Assembly: GCA_030761205.1 (NCBI GenBank)
Contig: JAULJL010000020.1
Span: 5,461,001-5,525,000 of the forward strand
Length of the DNA: 64,000 bases
DNA from: Fremontodendron californicum
Taxonomy: Eukaryota; Streptophyta; Magnoliopsida; Malvales; Malvaceae
Reading direction: 5' to 3'
The stretch's first letter is position 1, and each line of letters begins with the position of its first letter. Below the pieces are notes generated by a model. That model saw nothing but the letters and a program-made list of their open reading frames with translations. It made no database searches and had not been told where the DNA came from. The position numbers and the translations under genes were made by a program. Below, piece after piece: positions 13,078-25,459 of the stretch.

Positions 13078-13324
13078 TAGACCTGTCCGGCTCGACACGT
13101 TCGGCCCGAATTGGACCGGACCTGGATAAGGGTTTTTCAATTCGAGCCCGACTTGAATTACTATTCATTCAATAAAAATTATTTTTTATTTAAATTTAAT
13201 TATAAAATCTAAAAATTTTAATATAAAAATAAATATTTTAATATTTATAAACAATAAAACGAATTTATGAACTGAACTTAAATAAAAAAAAATCAAACCC
13301 CGACCTAGGCCATGGACATGTCTA
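13078..13324. mobile_element. hAT-type MITE, family A copy 2
   Basis: The 247-bp element has ends TAGACCTGTCCGG and TAGACATGTCCATGG (right end reverse-complemented) and a perfect 8-bp target duplication TCCACAAT (13070-13077 and 13325-13332). Its core matches the copy at 11553-11851. Non-autonomous. Confidence 0.88.
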
Positions 13325-15076
13325 TCCACAATGGCTTTCTTGCAATTGTAAACTTTAATTAAAGTACAAAAACTTTGTTTTGGACAAAAATTAGTATTAA
13401 TTGATGTTACTTAACAATAATTTCAAGAGACTTTGAAGTGTACATTTTTGTCTTTTTTATGATGTTTATGCATTTATTTTGTTTATTATCATTCAAATAT
13501 TTTTTTTAATTATATCTTAAATTTTTCAAAAAAGATTATTGTCGATGACAAATTAAAAGAAAAACGATAGGTATATATCACTTCCGGAGGGAATGAAACA
13601 TATTACCAGTAGTCCAGTACCATATCAATACGGTATGTACGGATTTTGAGGAAAAAAATCGATATAATTAAATGTATGTTGTCGCAACCTAAAAAATAAC
13701 GACGTCTCATCGCAAGACTTTATTATTCGTTAGATGTGACATTAAAAAATCGAGGAAAAGTCGACTTAATTCCTCTAGAAAAATGAAGGTTTTGAAAATG
13801 ACCTTAAAAAAGACATGGAGTCGCCACCAATCTTTTTTAGCTAGGTGTGATCGGCCACCTATTAAAACCGGTTTTATAAAATATTTTAAAAATTAATTAA
13901 AACATTTTAAAAACCAATTTCAAGTCTGCGTTTTAAACCAGAGAAATCAAAGAAGCGGGTTCGGGAGTCGGTTACGTGTGGGGAAGGATTAGCACCCCCA
14001 CAACGCCCGTATAAATCGGTACCTTATTAATCGTGTGTTATCTCAAGTCTCGGTAAAAAGTTGGTTTTAAACTTAGTATTTCAAGTTAATTCCCAATTTA
14101 AAAATAATTCCATTTCTTATTGAAAATGATCCGGAATTTATAAATTCAAAATTTTCCTATATTCCCCAACAAACGTGGCAAAATATATAAATTTTTATTA
14201 GTTTTGGAAAACTTTCCGAATCATTCTCCTTTTGAAAGAAAGATATTCCTTTATTAATGATAATTGATGAAATTCCCTCCAGCAAACCCGGTAGAGAACT
14301 CATGAATTATTTTAACTCGGGAATATCTTTATTTTTATTGAAAACCATTATCTTTTTGAAAACATTTAAAATAAATGAATATGTATATGCATGACATAAA
14401 TAAAATGACATAGCAAAATCTAAATAATATAATGCAACCTAAATGACATGACAAACATGAATGATATGGCATATAAATTAAATGAAATGGAATATGAAAT
14501 AATGCTACCATATAATATGCATGAAAATAAAAATAGAAATAATAATGCATGAACATAGTATATGCTAAATAATATGACCAAAAAAACGACTAAATAAAAG
14601 CATGGGATATCATGAAATATTCCAAATCATATGATAAACCATATAACATCAAAAATATAAATCAAAATAATAACAATATTATTATAACAAGAATCACATA
14701 TTATATAAAATGCATGAATATAAAAATGCAATGCATGAAATGTATTTTTTCCTTTAATTAAGGAAATCCGTATATCTAAAAAGATATCCGGCTACCTTAG
14801 GAAAATATGTCAAATTAAATATTCTAAAACCAAAATAATTTGTGATTGTTTGAAAATAATTTTGAGAAGCTTGAATTAAAAATAAAAACTGGGCTAGAAT
14901 TTTTTAAATGGCTCTAATTTCCTAAGTTTAAAAAATCCGGACTTGGCTACCCTTAACCCGGGACTTGAAAAACCATTTTTAGAGTTTAAAAAGGCTTATA
15001 AATTATCCTAAGTCAGTAGCTAACCCTCCTAATCAGCCCACTCTAAGTAAATTAACCAAAACAGAAAAATGGTTTT

Positions 15077-15716
15077 TCTTTAAATTCAATTCTGACTCCA
15101 CTGTCCAGTATTAATCCACGATTTTTTTACCCTATTTTTAAAAATTCCAAAAATTCTGAAAAAATTACTGGAGACTCAGGACATGTAAAACTACACGAAA
15201 ACAAATCGGCTTAATTTTCTGATCAAAGATGAATTCCCAGAAAAATCATAGATGTACGAGTTTTTGGAGGAGAAAAAACTGCTTTGTTTTTCTTTAAATT
15301 CAATTCTGACTCCACTGTCCAGTTTTAATCCACGATTTTTTACCCTATTTTTAAAAATTCCAAAAATTCTAAAAATATTACTGGAGACTCAGAACATGTA
15401 AAAATACACGATAAAAAATCGGCTTAATTTTATGATCAAAGATGAATTCCCAGAAAATTCAGAGATGTATGAGTTTTTTGAGGAGAAAAAACTGCTTTGT
15501 TTTTCTTTAAATTCAATTCTGACTCCACTGTCCAGTTTTAATCCACGATTTTTTACCCTATTTTTAGAAATTCCAAAAATTCTGAAAAAAATTGCTGGAG
15601 ACTCAGGACATGTAAAACTACACGATAAAAAATCGGCTTAATTTTATGATCAAAGATGAATTCCCAGAAAAATCAGAGATGTACGAGTTTTTGGAGGAAA
15701 AAAAACTGCTTTGCCA
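15077..15716 (-). repeat. Three tandem copies of a 213-bp unit in the solo LTR
   Basis: TCTTTAAATTCAATTCTGAC recurs at 15077, 15291 and 15504. The copies differ at scattered positions. The related 5' LTR at 50564 carries two copies of the same unit (about 53410-53830). Confidence 0.88.
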
Positions 15717-17005
15717 GCACATTTTTTTGTCTTTGATAAAATCATTTAAAAAATCAAAGTAAAAATATTTGAAACTCATAAAATGATTTCCAAACAATAG
15801 CTAAGACTTTTTGAAAGTTAGATAAAAATTGTCTAAGTAAAAAAAATCACAAAGGTAGAATAATCAACTTGACAAACTTAATTTTCCACAAGTGTGCTCA
15901 AGAGAGCATGACTTTGAACCATCAATTGGCTCAAGTCATTATTCAAGTGGTATGAACATGAAATGCATGAAACAATGCAGCAAACATAATGCATGAAATG
16001 CATGGATCTAAACCTAAATGTAGAGAAAATGCATGACATAAATAATATGGCCTAGACCTAACATGAACTTGCATGGCATTTAATGTAACCTAGACCTAAG
16101 ACATGCATGGCATTTTCACAAACACAAAGCATGCTTAATTCAAAAATCCAACCAAATATCATGCAAATGCAAAAACCTAACAACTAGCATGACAAAAATA
16201 CAACACACAATGCAAAACACATGGAGTAGCCAAATGGCCTCAAGCTCCAACAAGCATGGCATTTTCACAAACACTTGGTATGCTAGCATGAAAAACTAAG
16301 TCATAACACAAAAATCACACAAGCATTTTCACAAACACCTAATATACCAAATCTAAAACATGCTCACTAAGATATAAAACAAGAATCATGCAAAGAATCA
16401 CACAAGCATTTTCACAAACACTTAATATGCTAACTCTAAAACATGCTCAAATTTAAACAACATGAAAACAGAAAATTAAAAATGCAAAAACATGATATCT
16501 AAGACATAAATGGCAACAAACAAAGCAACCAAATTAAATATAACTTAAGAACATGAAATAACATAACACTTAAAACATCAAAAACAAAGAAAATAGCATA
16601 AACAATATGGTAAAATGAATTGAAACAACAACTTAAAATAAATAATGTAGGCCATTTGGCCATGGTGAGTTTATTGTAAAAACAAAATGTAAAAAAAATA
16701 TACTTAAGAAAGGAAATGAAGGAAGAACAAGAAACATTATTTTAAAATGAAAACTCACCAAGTAGAGATTAAAATAGCAAAAAACAAGAATAGAAAATGA
16801 AAGTGCAAGAGTTGGTGCTCAAGAGCAACCTCAAGAAGCTAATATTTCAAGCTTTTCTCTTCAAACTTTCCTTTTTTTCTAAACTTTTCTTTTTTTGCTC
16901 TCAACCAAGAAGATAAAAACTAAGAAAAACTAAGAGAAATCAGCCAAAATGGAAAAGAAGAAACCAAAATCTGCCTCCCCCCCTCCTAGGGTTGGCCTAA
17001 ATGAT

Positions 17006-17016
17006 GCTTATATAGC
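17006..17016 (-). promoter_or_regulatory. Putative TATA box of the solo LTR
   Basis: The minus strand reads GCTATATAAGC, about 1.65 kb from the LTR 5' end. The 50564 LTR has its own TATA-like word at a comparable distance (52093-52101) although the surrounding sequences are unrelated. Confidence 0.6.
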
Positions 17017-17539
17017 CTCAAATATGTTGTCATTTTTGTGTAACCTAATTTCCATCAAATGGCCAATAATTCAAGATGAAAAGTCATGAAATTACCACCC
17101 TTAGATTAGCATCTCAGCCCTCTCAAATGACAGCTATGCAAGAATTATGTTGACATCTTTCTTAACCTATGTGGTTTAATCACCATGGTTTGATCAAAGA
17201 GAATGGTTAACTAACTCTTGATTTTTAACCACTTGATTGAAAAAGATCATAAGCTTCCTCCTTCCTTTGGGCTTGGGCATGCCAGCACTTCTCTTTTCCA
17301 GCCCAACTCTGATTTTTTGAAGGGCCAAAAAACCCCTTTTCGGTTGCTTGGGTGAAATGACCATTTTGCCCCTCGGATGCAAGTAAATATCAAACGGACT
17401 CCAAATTCAATTTTTATTTTTTTAATACTTCCAAAATAATAAAATATTGAGTTCTGGAAGTTTTCAAAATTATCCGAGTCCGTTTGCTATTTATTTGGAT
17501 TTTTTCTTCCCAAAATGTCCTTTTATGCCCCTACTTTTT

Positions 17540-17970
17540 ACCATTTTTTAAACGAGCTCCAAATCAAGATTTTTCTTCACCAATCTCTTCAAAATAATTA
17601 AAAAGTGTGATCTGGAAGTTTTCATAATTTTTGGAGCTCATTTGGTATTTTTTCGGGATTTATCGGCTTGAATTACTGCATGGGAGGCCCGGGATTTGGC
17701 CATTTTGCAAACGAACTCGGAATCAAGATTTTATTTCGCCAATCTCTTCCAAATAATTTAAAAATGAGATTTGCCAAATTTCAGAATTTTTGGAGTCCAT
17801 TTGCTATTTTTTCGGGATTTATCTTTTTGAATTACTGCATAAGAAGCCCGGGATTTGGCCATTTTGCAAACGAACTCGGAATCAAGATTTTCTTTCGCCA
17901 ATCTCCTTCAAATGATTTAAGAATGATATTGACAAATTTTCCATAATTTTCGGAGTCCATTTGCTATTTT
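17540..17970 (-). repeat. Degenerate ~155-bp tandem repeats within LTR U3
   Basis: GGATTTGGCCATTTTGCAAA followed by CGAACTCGGAATCAAGATTT occurs twice (from about 17690 and 17850), with a more diverged unit upstream near 17540. Each unit ends with a TTTGGAGTCCATTTGCTATT-like phrase. The equivalent series lies at about 51250-51780 in the other LTR. Confidence 0.75.
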
Positions 17971-19191
17971 TTCCCAAATTTTTCCAGTTTTGCCCTTTAA
18001 CCTCCGAAACCCGGTTTTGCTCAAAACAAGTCCGATTTTCAGATTTTCTTCAATTTGAGCCTTGGGCCATCCTTTTTAATCATTCCTCATCCATTGGGGG
18101 CTTTGGTCTTACCAAGTCGGGCCATTTCTGTGATTCTTCCCGATTTCACCGAAATCCACTAAAAACCCTAATTCTCGGTTTTCTCCCGGATTGACTTTTT
18201 TTCGGTTTTTCTTGCAAGTGACTTCTCCATTACCCGTAGTCAGTGCTTATCTTTCATTTGGAACCTTCAATTTCGACCAGTTTGATCGTTTAAGCACTTT
18301 TCCCCAAATTTCTCGGATTAGGGTTTCCTTTCTACTGAATCTCCAAATCCCAACTTCCGAACTCCATATCTTTCAATGTAGACCTCGGATTATCAAAATT
18401 CTTTCGCCATTTTTCAATTGAATTTAAAATCTTGATTTTGAAAATGGGTTGACTTTTTCAGTAGTTGACTTTCTGGGGTTGACTTTTTCGGGGTTGACTT
18501 TTTTTTGGGGTTGACTTTTTTCAAGTTTGACTTTTTGTGCTCGCCCTCTTAAACTAAGTCTCGGAGTACCACCTGCAGGATGAAAACAGTCTTTTTACAC
18601 TCGGGAACATCAATATGGGAAGAAAACATTCCTGTTTAGTGGTCCGGACAAAATTAGGTGTCTACATATGTATCATTTTGTTTTTCTTATTTTTTCGTAC
18701 TGGTTGTATCAATCTGTATCGATCCCTATCGAACATTTGGACACATATTAGTCAATAAAAGATTTTTTTTTTTTAATTTTTTTTAATCTTTTCACTATTT
18801 TATTTTTTAATCAATTCTTAATATCTTTTCTTTAATGATCATTTTTTTTTCATAATTTTATTCAAAAATAATATATACTCATCAAATTATTTAACAATAA
18901 CTTACTATATTTTTTAATATTATTATATTTATTTATTTATTTTAGGTTTAAAAATTTTAGATATTAAATATTTATAATTTTTAAAATCTATATTTACATA
19001 TAAACATATAGATGTGTGTATTTGAGGTGGGTTTGTATGTGTATATATTTTATAGATAAATTATTAAATAATGCTGGTAAACTCAAAAAGATACATCAAA
19101 ATATATTAATATTAATATTAATATTAATATTAATACATACCAATATCAAAATAAAAATAATACGCTCATCAATACAATACAAACTATTTTA

Positions 19192-20557
19192 AAATGAAGT
19201 TTGGGAAAAAAGCTAAATAAACTATAGATATGTGTATAAATGCATACGAAAGATCAAAGAAGTAAGATATAATACGAGTTGATATGTGTATAAATATGCA
19301 TGCTAATAATAGGACAATTAGTGGTATGTATACATGTATCAGTGTATGTATAAATTACTGGTAATTAAATTATTGCATATATGTATCAACGTATGTATAG
19401 GAAAACATAAAGACCAAAATCATCTCGATATGCATACGGCTTTACTAAAAAAGAAATTAGTTATCATAGCTAGCAGATGAACAGATAAGCCAGACAATCT
19501 AAATTCTCTATAATCTCATGTATAAAAAACGTAAGGTAAGCAAAAAAAAAACACTCTTAAATTCTCCTTTCATCATCATCTTCCTTAATATTTTGCTATC
19601 TTCTCTATTATCCTCAAAACCCTTGTTAACTTGAGTATCGAAGTGCGCCCCAAAGTACGAACTTCGAAACCCTTTTGATCTCTATCTCCATTTAAGATTC
19701 TGCTCGACAGCTTTCCAAATCTCCTTCCATCAGAAAATCACTTACCAACCTAAAAACCTATCAACAAACTTAAGAAAAAAAAAATGAAAGAAATAACATA
19801 ATCTTATAAGTCTTAATCCTACGAACATAATGTAACATTTTCAACATTTAGAAATATAACATTTTCCCCCTGATTTTAATATGTTACATTATCTGTCTAT
19901 GACGATTTGATGCCCCTTTCTTTAAAATGAATTCTTTCTTTTATTAATAATAATAAAATTAAAAAAAAAACCCTACCATTAGAACAAATTAATTTTCTTT
20001 TGGATATGAACAAAACTTTTATCCAAGAAAGTTCTGGATGAAGAGGACTTGACTTGAGCAACTAAATTCATCAAATAATTCTTTTTAAAAATTAAAATGG
20101 ACTTAAAAAAAAGTAAAATAAAAGATGATGCCGATTATATTGCATCAAAAAGTAGAATTTCATCAATAATAGTTAAAAAAAAAAAAAAAAATTGATCATC
20201 ACACAAATACCTTTGACCACAAAAATTTAGGCATATCTGTCCTGCCTGTGCTAAGGTTCAAATCCCCTAAAAAAACATAGAATTATTTGCTAATGAATAG
20301 TTAATAATGCATATAATTTGGCTAAACATCTCAAAAAACACTGCATTAATTCATGGACGTCTGTCTTGCCATTGAAATCCACTGTCATAAGCTTAAAAAT
20401 TTCAACCACTGAATGCATGCTGAGTGCTGACCAAGGACTTGAAAAAGTAGCTATGAAGAGTAAGATTTTTGAGTGCGCAAAGCTTTATCCTTCACAATGA
20501 TTGATACCCATTGCCCAAATCTCAATTTGTAGCATAGCATAGCATGTCACATCATAT
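19192..20557. other. Intergenic DNA with a possible old LTR fragment
   Basis: About 19540-19760 contains CTTGAGTATCGAAGTGCGCC followed by a CTCCATTTAAGATTCTGCTC-like segment, which resembles the R/U5 part of common plant LTR retrotransposons. This is from memory of such sequences; no boundary is visible. The rest, including a poly-A run at 20173-20190, shows no gene. Confidence 0.35.
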
Positions 20558-20790
20558 TTGTTAAATATTCAACCTAAAATCAATTGATGATAGTAAAAAG
20601 ACCTCACTTGAATATAAAATCACAAACAATTCAAGATTTAATCGATGTGAGATAACAATACTTTAACAGAACCCATCACGTGTAGACGGTGATGGAAGAG
20701 CTTACTACGTGACAAACTCAGAAAGGATAATAAAAACAACAAAACAAAACCTAACTCTAATACCATGTTGAGGATCCAACCTAAAATCAA
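20558..20790 (-). mobile_element. Possible Copia/TRIM remnant with primer-site-like sequence
   Basis: On the minus strand CTCAACA is followed directly by TGGTATTAGAGTTAGG (20750-20765), close to the TGGTATCAGAG primer site complementary to initiator tRNA-Met. Both sides contain AACCTAAAATCAATT (about 20571 and 20779) preceded by TGTT, as if two short LTR ends were present. The phrase CTCACATCGATTAAATCTTG (minus strand) is also typical of plant LTRs. Boundaries are not resolved. Confidence 0.4.
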
Positions 20791-21703
20791 TTAATTTTAG
20801 GTTTGATGCTTAACAATCTTATCGTTTTGATACATGCATGTTCCAAACAACACTGATCTTTTTACAACCCTTGGGCTCAAATGGTTGTCTCGAACTTTTA
20901 AAAGGGACCCGAAACAAGAAATGGAAATGGAAGTCTCCATCTGCTTACAGGTCCTGAGGTCCTTCTGGACCACCCTGTAGCTACAGAAAAGGCTAAACCT
21001 GAAGAAATAATCCATCCAACTTGCAATCTAGACTTGGAAGGCTCTACCAGGCTTCTAAGGCCTAAGTAAAAGTAACTAGACCTTTTTTATTCAATGCTAA
21101 AATTTGACTTATAACTGATACCCTCCTTCACTTTAATACCCTACCATTGCTATGAATGGACGAGTAGAATTACAAGGCTATTGAGGATCCAACCAGACTA
21201 AACATTTTTGACACTGACAGAAAGTTAGAAATCGTGAAGAACCTGGGTGGATATCTGATGACACAAGATATATGTGCTAAAAAGGACCCAAATCTTGAGT
21301 TTGTATGTTGGAAAAGGGATAAAAAAATAATGCTGCTATTGCCCAATAGAAGATGTTTATTGGTTCATGTTTTTCTGCAAATGATAACAGCATTATCTAT
21401 TCCTTGTTATTGCACAGAGGCAAGTTATGAATAAGGTGCTCAATGTAACAATGCAGAGAAAGGGAACCATTCTAGAGCAGTAACATAGAAGAGAAGCTCA
21501 ATTACATCTTATCTAACAACTTAATAGTCAAGTGCCAAACCAAACCAATGTTCATCAATGAATGATTTACTAAGAAAATAAACAAATGACTGAACTCTTC
21601 AACTTGGTAATCAGAAATTAATAAGCAACCAACTGATGTGATGCATTTTTGAATATAGCATTCAAGCTAGGCAAAGTTCGGGACACCTAATCTTTTTAAA
21701 CTC
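20791..21703. other. Intergenic DNA
   Basis: No gene supported; short open frames without recognisable domains. Confidence 0.4.
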
Positions 21704-21711
21704 AGCTCTCC

Positions 21712-22252
21712 CAGTGTTGTCAAGGGCGCAAGGCGCACTCTAGGCGCTAGAACCCTTGTATTGCCTTAGGCGCAAGGCGCAAAAAAAGCGCTCGCCTGAG
21801 TGAAGTAAGGCGCAATATTTATATGTGTGTCTATGTATGTATATATATAAATAATAAGCTTAAGATATATAATTATAATAATAAACTCTAAAGAGTGGTC
21901 TAGTTTATCTACAAAACATGCAATTTATTTTTTGCCCAATATGCATGATTTCCTTATGGTCCCATATCTGTTTTTGAATACTCAAATATTGAGAAGTGGA
22001 GAGTTTGATATTATCTCTTTTCTTACTAGTAAAGGTACATATAATGAAAAAAGTTAAAATTAAAGAGATTAAAGAGAACTTCAATCAGGCGAGCTTTTTT
22101 TACGTCTATCGCCTTACAAAAAAGCGCGCCTAGGCGCACCAGGCGTGCGCCTGATCAAATGAGCCTTGCCTGAAAGGGTCTGAGGCGCTTTTGTTATCTA
22201 ACGCTAAGGCGCAAGGCGTAGGCGCGCCTAGGCGCACGCCTTGACAACACTG
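21712..22252. mobile_element. hAT-type MITE with GGCGC-rich ends (541 bp)
   Basis: Terminal inverted repeats CAGTGTTGTCAAGG on both sides extend imperfectly into GGCGC/AGGCG-rich arms of about 100 bp. The perfect 8-bp target duplication is AGCTCTCC (21704-21711 and 22253-22260). The AT-rich centre has no coding capacity. Confidence 0.92.
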
Positions 22253-22260
22253 AGCTCTCC

Positions 22261-23629
22261 AACTTTTAACCTTAGGATCCCATAAAGCTTAAGTTACTTC
22301 AACCTTAAAATTGGCTTCACTCATTATGTCATTATTACAAGCTATAAGAAATCAAACAATTCAATTCAGACTATTAAGTACCTAACTATCATAGTTTAGC
22401 CAAACAATCAATACTAATATGCAACAAAGTTCTGCATTCCACTCCAATAACTCCTATATTTGTAGTAACCACTACAGGTTAAGGGTACTAATGTCTGATC
22501 ATGGAATATTTTGCAAAATTACATTTTCTTTGAAGCGGTCTCAATAACTTTTCCTGTAATCTTTATTCTGCCTGCAAGCATTTCTATATCACACTTTTCC
22601 TCCCCAAAAGATGAGTCATTGGTTATCCAAACCATTCTAACAGGTTCATATGCAGCCAAGCCAACTTTACATCCCAACCTAAATCAAAAGGATGCCAAGA
22701 TACCTATTTTCAGCATGATGCATTACACTTGTTGGCAATAATGAGGAAGGCAAACCAGCAAAACAATCAGTTTCAGTTACACATTTGCTAAAAAAATTTC
22801 AAATAAATGCATCAAAACTTGCTTTTTCCCCACTAAAAAGATGCCACCCTCTTCTTTATGAATGACTAGACCCTCCCACACTCTATACTCACTTACCTAA
22901 CCCACAATAGGTATAATAATGCATAATTAACCAAGACAAGAGGCACATGAACATTAATGATACACAGTAGCAAAGAAATCTACCCACACCAGTCATAGGC
23001 TCTACCACATGTACAGGTGACCATTAAGTAGTACAGATCACCTTGGGTTTTAAATTTTCTGTCACTTTAAGTTATTGACTTTTAAAATCAATCCGAGTTG
23101 GGTTTCAAGCAAGTCAGAAGATTTTTTGCGTTTAAATTGAATTTTATCACATTTTACTTAAAAAGCAAATAGTAATTCAATTCAAATACAACTCGAATTC
23201 AAATCAAATTTGGTTTAGTTCACCTCAAGTGCAGGTTTGAGTTTATTATAATTGATTATTCTAGAAAATTATATGGATCAGATTGGTTCCAAGCAAATCG
23301 GACAGATCAATTGGATTAATTCAACATTTATCACCTCTAACCACACAGAATTACAGGACAAAGTAGAAGGCATAAGCAAACAAGTCTATAAGATGGGAGG
23401 TTCACTAAAATGGAAAATATTTTTAAGCGCATACTAAAAAACAACATACATTACAAACTGAGATCATACATTTTACATTTTTTGACAATTGCAAACACAT
23501 TAGAGTTTACCAAATAAGAACCCAGAATCTGTTATAGGCACACAGAGGTGCAGACATACAAATACAAATGGCAGGAATTTGGAGTACCAAGATGATCTTG
23601 CAATCAGACAAAGCATCGCAAGCACACTC
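22261..23629. other. Intergenic DNA downstream of the 23630-25161 gene
   Basis: No gene supported. The part just below 23630 is expected to hold the 3' UTR and polyadenylation signal of the gene read from the other strand; I cannot place the cleavage site. Confidence 0.4.
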
Positions 23630-25161
23630 CTATTTCTTTGAAGGCACCCCTGTTATTCGCTCCAGATCCATCTTGCAATTCTCCCTCAAATCTTTTAGTG
23701 CAGTGTAACTGGCTTGCTGCCAATCAAGTTCAATTTTACCCATCACATAAAGATTATAACTAAAAAAAATCCTATTCAAGAAAAATTAGAAATCGTAGGA
23801 ATTTATCCTGATAGTAAGTAGTCATGAACTCCAGCAAAGAAGCATCAATTAGAGATAAGACTCTCAAAGAGTCCCAAAACCAAGAAATCAGGATGAAGAA
23901 CAAAAAATCAAATGTGATGTTTTAACCAAAGCCTTGTATTAAATAATATGACTCAGGCTTCTTATAACAAACTGAGTTCTTTAGATCATTCAAACAATAT
24001 GTTGAACAAGAAAAAAAAAAAAGGCAAAATCTGTAGAACAAGATGTGATTTAACAAATAGACCAAAGGTAAATTAGGCATGGGGAATTAAGATCTAGGCT
24101 AAAAAAGTATATATCAAACTTACAAGCTGGTTGCTTTCATGAACAAATATATCCTCCATGTTAAGAAAGAGTGATCTCCACTGACTCGTGAGGTCAGATT
24201 CTAATTTTGAAGATTTATTGGCATTTCCCTGGCTATGTATGTCAGTCTGTTTCCCCCTGCCACTTTTCTGAACTAAAATGCTTGCTTCTTTCTGACTTTT
24301 CTTCAAAACTGAGAAAATGTCCATAATACAGAAAGGAACAGGTTCTGTCACGATTACAACCAAAATAAACTTAAGGAAAGCTACCTATTCAACTTACCAG
24401 ATATTCGACCCTTGATATCCTGATAATGAAGGTCCGACCAAATGTAAGCAGCTGTTTATCAGTGTAAAACAAGCATAACCCATTAGATAACACATTACAA
24501 GTTAAAGCATTCTTACCCACAAATGTAGCAAACAACAAATACAAGATAAGAAGCTAAAGTAGTTACCTTTCAAGCAAAAAGAACAAGAGCAAGCTTTGAG
24601 CATACCACCGGCATTCAAATTCATGCAACCATCATTCTTGAGTCCCACACACCTCTCCAACTCAAATGACCTAGAACTCTGCGAGGACGACTTAGGCAAC
24701 CTCGACCACTCAATACATCCACCTTTACTCGAAGCCAGTCTACCAACGCCCAGATCCTTACCCTCATTCATACAACTATTATTCAATGTATCCCCTACTT
24801 CTGTAACACCTTCACCTTGCTCTAACGTATCATCACTATTAGACAAGTCAAACCCTTCTTTAATCTCACTAACTTTGTCATTAACCGACACTAACTCCTC
24901 TTTTAATGTATCAATTTTGCCACTACAAGTAGGCAAAAAATTAGGGTTTGGTTCAAATTGGGGTTTTTTAGATTTCTCTTCGGTAAAATTTTCTACATCT
25001 AAACAAACTTGTTTTGTAAATTGGGAATCTGCTTCTTCTTTAGAATTAAACCCTGACTTTTCCGAAATCGACGAAAACCCTCTTTTAACTGATCGATTTG
25101 TAATGTCACCCAAAATCGGACGGACTGTGGGTATCCCGTCCGTAAAATTATCTCCGCTCAT
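23630..25161 (-). CDS. Plant protein of unknown function, 306 aa, four exons
   Basis: The exons are complement(24567-25161, 24398-24451, 24124-24308, 23630-23716). All introns are GT-AG, phases join cleanly, and the total is 921 nt with a TAG stop. The ATG at 25161 (MSGDNFTD) is preferred over an in-frame Met 12 codons upstream, because the extra codons come from a poly-T run just before it. Residues 8-27 (including RPILGDITNRSVKRGF) form a conserved-looking N-terminal motif. Residues about 30-175 are acidic, serine-rich and probably disordered. A compact C-terminal part has four closely spaced cysteines (C191, C193, C196 and neighbours), then AAYIWSDLHYQDIKGRIS (199-216), then a Lys/Gln-rich helical region and a Trp-containing segment (SQWRSLFLNMEDIF), ending at GVPSKK. 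The small exons encoding the conserved part argue for a real gene. I do not recognise a named domain and assign no function. A Mutator-like element begins about 300 bp upstream of the ATG. Confidence 0.85.
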
Positions 25162-25449
25162 TGTGAAATATAAAAAAAAAAAAAAAAAAATCCCCAATTC
25201 AGCTTAAATCAGTTAAAAACAAAACAAAATTTAAAAAATAAGGGTTCATCCAAAAGAAATTAAAATTTAAAAAACAAATGGGGTTTCAGAGATGCTAAGC
25301 ACCTGTTGAGAAGCGAAAATGAACGGAAAATGAGAATGAATGAGGAGTAAAAAAAGGGGGGAAGGGTTTTAAAAAAAAAATTGTGTTTTGCCGTTTTGGT
25401 GAGGGCGGGAAGCTGGACTTGGGAGCCTACTCGCCAATTTGAAATGCGA
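25162..25449 (-). promoter_or_regulatory. Upstream region of the 23630-25161 gene
   Basis: Only about 290 bp separate the ATG from the transposon at 25460. A possible 5' UTR splice donor (CAACAG|GTGCTT, minus strand) lies near 25302. A long T tract (minus strand) directly precedes the ATG. I see no convincing TATA box. Confidence 0.4.
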
Positions 25450-25459
25450 TTTTGAATTT

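Larger units (their letters stand above)
13680..18666 (-). mobile_element. Solo LTR (4987 bp), same family as the element at 50564
   Basis: On the minus strand it begins TGTAGACACC and ends GGTTGCGACA, exactly the termini of the 5' LTR at 50564-55016. It is flanked by a perfect 5-bp duplication TATGT (13675-13679 and 18667-18671). There is no internal domain. It is about 530 bp longer than the 50564 LTR, partly because it has three instead of two copies of a 213-bp tandem unit (15077-15716) and partly because the segment around its TATA box (17006-17016) is unrelated to that of the other LTR. It carries six AGTCAA/TTGACT words near its 5' end (18445-18535) and the structured U5 block near its 3' end (13816-14003). 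Confidence 0.93.
13607..19191. mobile_element. Older hAT-like repeat split by a solo LTR
   Basis: The left piece (13607-13679) and right piece (18672-19191) align with the two parts of the MITE at 28787-29412. The left part matches CAGTAGTCCAGTACC-type terminal sequence. The right part shares TTTAAAAATTTTAGATATTA-type sequence, the ATATTTACATATAAA block, and the final GGTAAA...CCAAAA...ACC segment in degenerate form. The retroelement at 13680-18666 sits inside it. The flanking 8-mers do not match, so the outer ends are approximate. Confidence 0.65.

Noticed and set aside
15432..18421. Open frames of 60-92 codons on both strands, repeated at 50808-51017, 53500-53682 and 63590-63799
   Set aside because: They recur in each copy of the LTR because the LTR itself is repeated, and none has domain support.
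24596..25207. A 203-codon plus-strand open frame
   Set aside because: It is antisense to exon 1 of the 23630-25161 gene, whose exons splice in frame; the plus frame has no support.
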